From Campylobacterales bacterium (GTDB lineage Bacteria > Campylobacterota > Campylobacteria > Campylobacterales > QNZT01): a stretch of 27,422 nucleotides of DNA. Positions within the stretch are counted from its first letter, which is position 1. Every line of letters begins with the position of its first letter. A program made the position numbers and the translations under genes. The notes beneath the pieces are model-generated. The model was not told where the DNA came from and ran no database searches. It was given only the letters and a program-made list of their open reading frames with translations. Positions 22,995-27,422 of the stretch are shown in pieces. Where the stretch lies: positions 1 through 27,422 of the forward strand of contig JALWKJ010000017.1 of assembly GCA_027081495.1 (NCBI GenBank), in the 5' to 3' direction.

Positions 22995-23021
22995 GTCTCT
23001 TCACTTAACTTTTAATTTTAC
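22989..23021 (+). terminator. Intrinsic terminator over the plsC stop codon
   Basis: AGTTGAGT (22989-22996) pairs with ACTTAACT (23003-23010) through 8 pairs, one of them G-U, with a 6-nt loop, followed by TTTAATTTT. The TGA stop (22992-22994) is in the left arm. Confidence 0.65.
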
Positions 23022-23037
23022 CTTAAACTTTCTTTGC

Positions 23038-23071
23038 TATAATTCCTCCAAATTAATAGTTGCACAGGAGG
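23038..23071 (+). promoter_or_regulatory. htpG promoter -10 box and strong ribosome-binding site
   Basis: TATAAT (23038-23043) preceded by TTGC lies 37 bp before the ATG. A full AGGAGG (23066-23071) sits 9 nt before the ATG at 23081, the strongest Shine-Dalgarno in the window. No CIRCE-type inverted repeat or HspR HAIR-like site is evident. Confidence 0.65.
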
Positions 23072-23080
23072 ATATATTAA

Positions 23081-24925
23081 ATGTCAAAATATGAATATCA
23101 AACGGAAGTTTCTCAACTTTTAGATTTGATGATACACTCTCTTTATTCAAACAAAGAGATATTTTTAAGAGAACTCGTATCAAACGCTTCAGACGCGTTA
23201 GATAAGTTAAATTATCTTACTTTAACAAACGATAAATTTAAAGAGCTGAAGTACGAACCTCGTATCGATATCAAGATCGACGAAAAAAATAAAACTCTCA
23301 CAATCAGCGATACAGGTATCGGAATGAGCAAGGATGAACTCAAAAAAAATCTAGGCACGATCGCAAAAAGCGGCACAAAATCTTTTGTCGAAAAATTAAG
23401 CGGCGACGCGAAAAAAGATTCCCAACTTATAGGTCAGTTTGGCGTAGGCTTTTATTCGGCTTTTATGGTTGCTGAAAAAATAGAAGTTCTTAGTAAAAAA
23501 GCCGGTTCAAAGACCGCAAACTTATGGATTAGCAGCGGCGGAAGCGAATATGAGATAAAAGAGGCGAAAAAAGAGACTCACGGAACCGAGATAACGCTTC
23601 ATTTAAGAGACGGTGAAGAGGAGTTTTTACAAGAGTATAGAATCAGATCGATTATCGAGAAGTATTCAAATCATATTCCTTTTGCGATATATCTTGAAAA
23701 AGAGGAAGAAAAAGAGGGGAAAACCCAAAAAGTCATCGAACAGATAAATAAAGCCTCGGCTTTGTGGAGACTCCCAAAATCGAAAATTAGCGATGAGGAG
23801 TATAAAGATTTTTACAAAACCATCTCTCATGACAATGAAGATCCAATACTCTACATACATACGAAAGCCGAGGGAACACTTGAATATACGACGCTTTTTT
23901 ATATACCTAAAAGCGCTCCGTTTGATCTCTTTCGCGTCGATTATCAATCCGGTATCAAACTTTATGTCAAAAGAGTCTTTATAACCGACGACGATAAAGA
24001 ACTACTTCCTACTTATCTTAGATTTGTAAGAGGAATCGTAGATGTAGAAGATCTTCCTTTAAATGTAAGTCGTGAAATACTCCAGCAAAACGCTATTTTG
24101 TCAAAAGTGAAAAAAGCTTCGGTTAAAAAGATATTAACGGAGCTTAAAAAGCTCAAAGGCAGCGATTTCAAAAAATATTTAGAGTTTTACGAGACTTTCG
24201 GAAAGGTTTTAAAAGAGGGTATCATGAGCGAGTTTGAACATAAAGATTTGCTTTTGGATCTTTTGCTTTTTAAATCGAACAAAAGAGAGGAATTAGTTGA
24301 TTTTGAAACCTATATAAAAGATATGAAAGAGGATCAAAAAGAGATCTATTATATAACGGGTGAAGACGCAAATATGTTAAAAAGCTCGCCTCTGCTTGAG
24401 AGCTTCAACGAAAAAGGGATTGAAGTGCTGCTTATGGATGATGATGTAGATGCGATAGTAGCGCCGAATATCCATAAATATAAAGAGAAGGAGTTAAAGG
24501 CGGTAAATTCTACCGAAGTAGAAGAGAGCGATGAAGAGAAGATAAAAGAGGCGAAAGAGAAATTTGCCGAGATTCTCGTCAAAATGAAAGAGATTTTAAA
24601 AGATAGCGTAAAAGATGTTAAAATTACGACAAGATTAAAACTCTCGCCCGCCGTTTTGGTTTACGACAAAGACGATCCGGATTTCGCGATGCAGCAGATG
24701 TTAAAACAGATGGGACAAAGCGATCTGCCTAAAATAAAGCCGATTCTTGAGATCAATCCAGATCATGAAATATTTAAAAATATTTTGGAGAAAAAGGCGC
24801 TGGGTAAATTAGATACTGTTGCTCATACTCTTTTGGATTTGGCGAAACTAAGCGAAGGTATGAAGATAGAAGATCCAAACTCTTTTAGTAAACGCATTTA
24901 CGATATGCTTTCAAAAACGATCTAG
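23081..24925 (+). CDS. htpG: Molecular chaperone HtpG (Hsp90)
   Basis: The 614-residue bacterial Hsp90 has the GHKL ATPase domain with ELVSNASDALDKL (catalytic Glu and Mg-binding Asn), ISDTGIGMSKDEL, and the lid region GQFGVGFYSAFMV. The middle domain contains LPLNVSREILQQN with the catalytic arginine, and the C-terminal dimerisation domain ends normally. Length is typical for HtpG. It has its own promoter and a strong Shine-Dalgarno, and is separated from the preceding operon by a terminator. A small exported-protein gene follows 11 bp downstream on the same strand. Confidence 0.98.
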   Translation: MSKYEYQTEVSQLLDLMIHSLYSNKEIFLRELVSNASDALDKLNYLTLTNDKFKELKYEPRIDIKIDEKNKTLTISDTGIGMSKDELKKNLGTIAKSGTKSFVEKLSGDAKKDSQLIGQFGVGFYSAFMVAEKIEVLSKKAGSKTANLWISSGGSEYEIKEAKKETHGTEITLHLRDGEEEFLQEYRIRSIIEKYSNHIPFAIYLEKEEEKEGKTQKVIEQINKASALWRLPKSKISDEEYKDFYKTISHDNEDPILYIHTKAEGTLEYTTLFYIPKSAPFDLFRVDYQSGIKLYVKRVFITDDDKELLPTYLRFVRGIVDVEDLPLNVSREILQQNAILSKVKKASVKKILTELKKLKGSDFKKYLEFYETFGKVLKEGIMSEFEHKDLLLDLLLFKSNKREELVDFETYIKDMKEDQKEIYYITGEDANMLKSSPLLESFNEKGIEVLLMDDDVDAIVAPNIHKYKEKELKAVNSTEVEESDEEKIKEAKEKFAEILVKMKEILKDSVKDVKITTRLKLSPAVLVYDKDDPDFAMQQMLKQMGQSDLPKIKPILEINPDHEIFKNILEKKALGKLDTVAHTLLDLAKLSEGMKIEDPNSFSKRIYDMLSKTI

Positions 24926-24936
24926 GTGAAAAAACA

Positions 24937-25386
24937 TTGAAAAAGATATCGCTTTTGTTGCTTCTTTGCGGCTTTTTGCACGCGGAGCTTTATAAGATCG
25001 ACAATTTTAGAAGCGATATCTATTCACGAGATACGAAAAGATTAAAACCTGTTGAAATCTCTCTGATTTTCGAAGGCGACGATATAAAAAGCAAAGATTA
25101 TAAGATAAAAGACGCGTTAAATATCGTTATAAGCAGTTTTTATATAGAAGATCTATTTACCTCCAAGGGAAAAGAACGGTTTAAAGAGCTTTTAAAAAGA
25201 TATATACTCAAAAAGTACATGATAGATATAGAGTTTATATATATACAATCTCTTGGGATAAAAGAGAGTATCGATATAGATAAAATTGTCAAAAATTTAC
25301 AATCTCAAATCCAAGAAGAGTTAAAATCACCGAAATCTTCTTTAGATTATAAAGAGTCGATAAAAGCTACTCCGCAGATCCCTTAA
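24937..25386 (+). CDS. Small exported protein, weakly FliL-like
   Basis: A 149-residue protein with a signal peptide (about 1-16, ending FLHA). The mature part carries DALNIVISSFYIEDLFTSKG, then KERFKELLKRYILKKYMIDIEFIYIQSL. The spacing of 'DAL..., TSKGKE..LK, ...IEFIYI' is reminiscent of the C-terminal domain of FliL, the periplasmic protein around the flagellar stator. The resemblance is weak, and FliL normally has an uncleaved membrane helix, so this is only a suggestion. The start is TTG at 24937 with AGGTGA upstream, 11 bp after htpG, so it is likely co-transcribed with it. Its end overlaps the convergent TonB-like gene by 4 nt. Confidence 0.65.
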   Translation: MKKISLLLLLCGFLHAELYKIDNFRSDIYSRDTKRLKPVEISLIFEGDDIKSKDYKIKDALNIVISSFYIEDLFTSKGKERFKELLKRYILKKYMIDIEFIYIQSLGIKESIDIDKIVKNLQSQIQEELKSPKSSLDYKESIKATPQIP

Positions 25387-25964
25387 AAGGCGTGAAATTT
25401 GAATTCAAGCGGTATCGTAAAATATAAAACTCTATCGAGAAGTTCTGTGGGTATCGGTTTTAATCTTAGTTTTTTTAGCGTTTTTATCGCGCTTTTTGCA
25501 AGTAGTTTGGCGGGACTGTTGATGACTCTTATATGTGAAATCGAACCCCTTTTGTTTACCGTGAATTTCACGATAACGACTCCTTGCAAACGGAGCCTTT
25601 TTGCCTTTTTCGGATAAAACAGGTTTCTTTCTATTTTTTCTCTTACATAAGAGGCGTATTTGTTTCTTACGGATGTCGTATCGATTTTATATGCGGGAGC
25701 AACCGCTTGAACAATCTCTCTTTTTGTTATTTTGGGTTCGGCTTTTAGAGATTTTTGTTTTTGTTTTACGCGGGGTTTTGGTTTGGGATTATTTGATGGC
25801 GGGGAGGGAATTCTTTTTTTAACGCTAACGGAGCTTAGAGTGATCTTTTGAACTCTTTTTTGTGTCGTGTAGATCTCTTTTTCGGGGGTTATCTGAGATT
25901 TTAAGATCATGACATGAAGGGCGCCGACGACGATAAATATGCTAAAAAACCAAAGCGTCCCCAT
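25383..25964 (-). CDS. TonB-family energy transducer
   Basis: The 193-residue protein has an N-terminal membrane anchor (LWFFSIFIVVGALHVMIL), a Pro/Lys-rich periplasmic linker (about 50-85, PSPPSNNPKPKPRVKQKQK), and a C-terminal TonB domain with YASYVREKIERNLFYPKKAK, GVVIVKFTVNKRGSISHIRV, LLAKSAIKTLKKLR and a final hydrophobic strand. TonB couples the proton-motive force, via ExbB/ExbD, to transport through outer-membrane receptors. No exbB, exbD or receptor gene is in the window, so partners lie elsewhere. The anchor begins directly at the N-terminus with very few cytoplasmic residues. The ATG at 25962-25964 has AAAGG at the right distance. It converges with the htpG-linked exported-protein gene with a 4-nt overlap. 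Confidence 0.88.
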   Translation of the reverse strand: MGTLWFFSIFIVVGALHVMILKSQITPEKEIYTTQKRVQKITLSSVSVKKRIPSPPSNNPKPKPRVKQKQKSLKAEPKITKREIVQAVAPAYKIDTTSVRNKYASYVREKIERNLFYPKKAKRLRLQGVVIVKFTVNKRGSISHIRVINSPAKLLAKSAIKTLKKLRLKPIPTELLDRVLYFTIPLEFKFHAF

Positions 25965-26044
25965 ATGTAACCTTTTAAATCCATTTTCTCGATAGCTTAT
26001 AGTTTAAAAGATCGTCATTTATCGCTAAATTTTTATGATGGGAT

Positions 26045-26860
26045 TTATCTATATTTTTTATCTAAAAAAAATCTCTTCTCTCTCCATACTAGCCAACACG
26101 CAAACAGCGCCAATAAGAGGGTTTGTATGATTTTGCTATCCGGATGAGTCGAAAAGATTTCATTAAAATATCCGGCGGTGATATGAAATATAATCGGTAT
26201 GAAGATATTTCTACCCGTTTTATAATATAGCCAATTCATGATGATTACAAAAGGAAATATACTAACCAAAAAATTAACGCCGTATATCCAACCTTCGTTT
26301 GCTACATTGCTTTGATAATAACCGTTTATAAATGAGAGCGGGATATGCCAAAGTCCCCAAAATAGACCAAATATCAAGGATGTGTTGAGTAGGTTGAATC
26401 TATTTCGTAATGCGTCGGTACCGTAAGAGTGCCATGCAAGCTCCTCGATAATAGGAGCGGCGATCAGCAAAAACAAAACCGGAAAAACACCCGAAGAAAA
26501 AGTATATTTCCCGGTTATGATAAATTGTGAAGCGCTATATCCAAATAGCAAAGAGATCGTCTGAGCCGTTAAGATGGATATCGGCATCAAAAATATTGCC
26601 AAAAACAGATAAATCGGTTTGATTTCACTAAAATTAAAAATCCTATTTTTGAAATCGGTTATTAGATTTGTATCTTTGCGCATCATCCAAAAAGCGACGA
26701 TCGCGGGAGATAATAACCCCAAAAATCCCAATATACTGATCAATAGTTCATGATTTGTCTGTTTGTGGCTTAGATATCCGGCTAAAAACCAAAAAGACCA
26801 AGGTATGATAGTCGATAATAGATAAAAACGCAATGGATGTTTATAGCCGTTTATGGACAT
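26045..26860 (-). CDS. CPBP-family intramembrane metalloprotease (CAAX/Rce1-like)
   Basis: A 271-residue, strongly hydrophobic protein with about eight membrane segments. The Abi/CPBP motifs are visible: PIIEELAWHSYG with the glutamate pair, and FGLFWGLWHIP with the helix histidine, followed by a third histidine region (IIFHITAGYFNEIFS). These residues form the glutamate-base/metal site in Rce1-like proteases. The first motif reads EExxxH rather than the commoner EExxxR. Functions of bacterial members range from prenyl-protein or peptide processing to bacteriocin immunity, and nothing here decides it. The ATG at 26858-26860 has GGAG upstream. The gene stands alone beside the decayed toxin/antitoxin block, so this edge may be an accessory region. 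Confidence 0.85.
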   Translation of the reverse strand: MSINGYKHPLRFYLLSTIIPWSFWFLAGYLSHKQTNHELLISILGFLGLLSPAIVAFWMMRKDTNLITDFKNRIFNFSEIKPIYLFLAIFLMPISILTAQTISLLFGYSASQFIITGKYTFSSGVFPVLFLLIAAPIIEELAWHSYGTDALRNRFNLLNTSLIFGLFWGLWHIPLSFINGYYQSNVANEGWIYGVNFLVSIFPFVIIMNWLYYKTGRNIFIPIIFHITAGYFNEIFSTHPDSKIIQTLLLALFACWLVWREKRFFLDKKYR

Positions 26861-26908
26861 CGTCTAACTCCGGTTTAAAACTTTACATAAAACTATAACG
26901 AAATTATG

Positions 26909-27118
26909 CTAAGCCGATAATTTTTCCTGTTCTACCGGCAAATTTGAAACAAGCTCTTTAAAATCTACGATTTTACTCGCCTGATCTATATCGATACCGA
27001 CGATATTACCCTCCGTGTCAAAATCGACAACTACGCCGTCTGCAATCTCTTTGCTATCAATGCTTTTATTTGGTGATAGATCGATGTGTATGGTTACTCT
27101 GTCGCTTAAAGTAACTAC
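26909..27118 (-). pseudogene. Remnant DUF2283 protein fused to the tail of the neighbouring toxin-like gene
   Basis: A 69-codon open frame without a start codon. Residues 12-69 (IDLSPNKSIDSKEIADGVVV, DFDTEGNIVGIDIDQASKI and on) match the DUF2283 family, but the usual N-terminus (about 12 residues with Tyr, Asp and YI before the LS motif) is missing. In its place are eleven residues, VVTLSDRVTIH, that look like the C-terminal part of a DUF4258-like toxin protein (expected pattern YLRVVTL...TIHNAFFDR). A deletion probably joined the end of one gene to the inside of the next, removing the start. An in-frame TAA (27119-27121) closes the frame upstream. Family calls are from memory. Confidence 0.65.
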
Positions 27119-27240
27119 TTATTGTCAAACTCTTTTACAACACCCCAAAATCTAACTCTACCGTTGTCCTGAACATCTATTATCAGAGGATTTTTGACAA
27201 TATCGATACACCACTCTTTTTTCAGATAATCTCTCTTTTT
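27115..27240 (-). pseudogene. Remnant DUF4258-like toxin-type gene
   Basis: A frame encoding KKRDYLKKEWCIDIVKNP, then LIIDVQDNGRVRFWGVVKEF and DNK, followed by TAG (27115-27117). The pattern (RDYLKKEW, NP, NGRVRFWG) matches small proteins often paired with DUF2283. The expected continuation (YLRVVTL...) is found in a different frame, starting VVTL in the neighbouring remnant, so about three residues plus the frame were lost at about 27116-27121. Upstream, KYSI matches the family's usual N-terminus but lies in another frame, one base off, at a run of six A residues (27236-27241 on the minus strand). There is no ATG. The family name is tentative. Confidence 0.6.
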
Positions 27241-27422
27241 TAATACTATATTTTAAAACTCCAAAATGTTGAAGCTTAGGAACTATTTTTCTGCTAGTAG
27301 AAAAGATTGATAAATCATCACATCTGTTTTTGATTTCAAAAAAAATATCTTTAGCAATTTGAATACTATCAGTTTTTATATATTCTATGATTGATTCTAA
27401 ATCAAACTCTGCATTTTTAGTC
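27241..27422 (-). pseudogene. Truncated RelE/ParE-family toxin remnant, continuing past the window edge
   Basis: A frame entering from the right edge gives 60 codons resembling a ParE/RelE toxin: FDLESIIEYIKTDSIQIAKD, then IFFEIKNRCDDLSIF and SRKIVPKLQHFGVLKYSI. This is the helix pair and the (R)IVPEL...G...Y segment of the family. The expected C-terminal strands (YREL..., R.IY...) are missing; instead the sequence runs into the DUF4258-like remnant, and in the same frame ends at a TAG at 27158-27160. The N-terminus and any antitoxin lie outside the window. It is likely a non-functional toxin fragment. Confidence 0.6.

Noticed and set aside
27158..27241. Continuation of the ParE-like frame past 27241 as the real C-terminus of the toxin
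   Set aside because: KRVVYRY looks slightly ParE-like, but the +1 frame over the same bases gives a much stronger and longer match (RDYLKKEW, NGRVRFWG).

Overview
The window is AT-rich, gene-dense DNA from a member of the Campylobacterota (Epsilonproteobacteria). This call rests on lineage-typical genes and gene order: a protein with the plasminogen-binding N-terminal domain, a membrane-anchored MurF followed upstream by an alpha/beta hydrolase, a class II DAHP synthase, the leucyltransferase Bpt, and the run ctpA-purC-purS-purQ-hypothetical-plsC-htpG. From memory, Campylobacter jejuni has the last run in the same order, with crcB between plsC and htpG. The FadL-type porin, secreted lipase-like protein and NosL-like lipoprotein point to a free-living species rather than a host-restricted one. 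The genus cannot be fixed from the sequence.

Layout. (1) 1-4640: a leftward PgbA-like exported protein, then a rightward trio (CapK-like adenylate-forming enzyme, Wzx-like flippase, GT4 glycosyltransferase), probably a small surface-glycan module ending at a clear intrinsic terminator. (2) 4680-7696: a leftward operon of lipase-like lipoprotein, FadL-type porin and NosL-like lipoprotein. (3) 7697-7929: a gap holding a nested palindrome of about 127 bp. (4) 7930-10087: leftward hydrolase and murF, diverging from a small gene at 10121 whose -10 box sits so close to its ATG that a leaderless mRNA is likely. (5) 10459-11645: leftward membrane protein and bpt. (6) 11749-14726: rightward class II DAHP synthase, DUF89 phosphatase and PPP-like phosphatase. 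(7) 14758-15825: a near-perfect sigma-54 promoter driving a protein with a degenerate receiver-like fold, then a 38-39-residue membrane microprotein. (8) 15880-22994: glyS, then ctpA-purC-purS-purQ-hypothetical-plsC with stop/start overlaps. (9) 23081-25386: htpG and a small exported protein. (10) 25383-26860: leftward TonB-like protein and CPBP-family membrane protease. (11) 26909-27422: remnants of toxin/antitoxin-type genes (ParE-like, DUF4258-like, DUF2283) joined by deletions and frameshifts.

Most of the window is housekeeping DNA: purine and aromatic biosynthesis, translation, cell wall, lipid, chaperone and protease genes. The parts most worth a second look are the sigma-54-driven pseudo-receiver gene, the nested palindrome, the decayed toxin/antitoxin block at the right edge, the microprotein before glyS, and the lipase/FadL/NosL operon. 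I saw no tRNA, rRNA, CRISPR array, intact insertion sequence or prophage. No clearly new multi-gene defence or biosynthetic system is visible.
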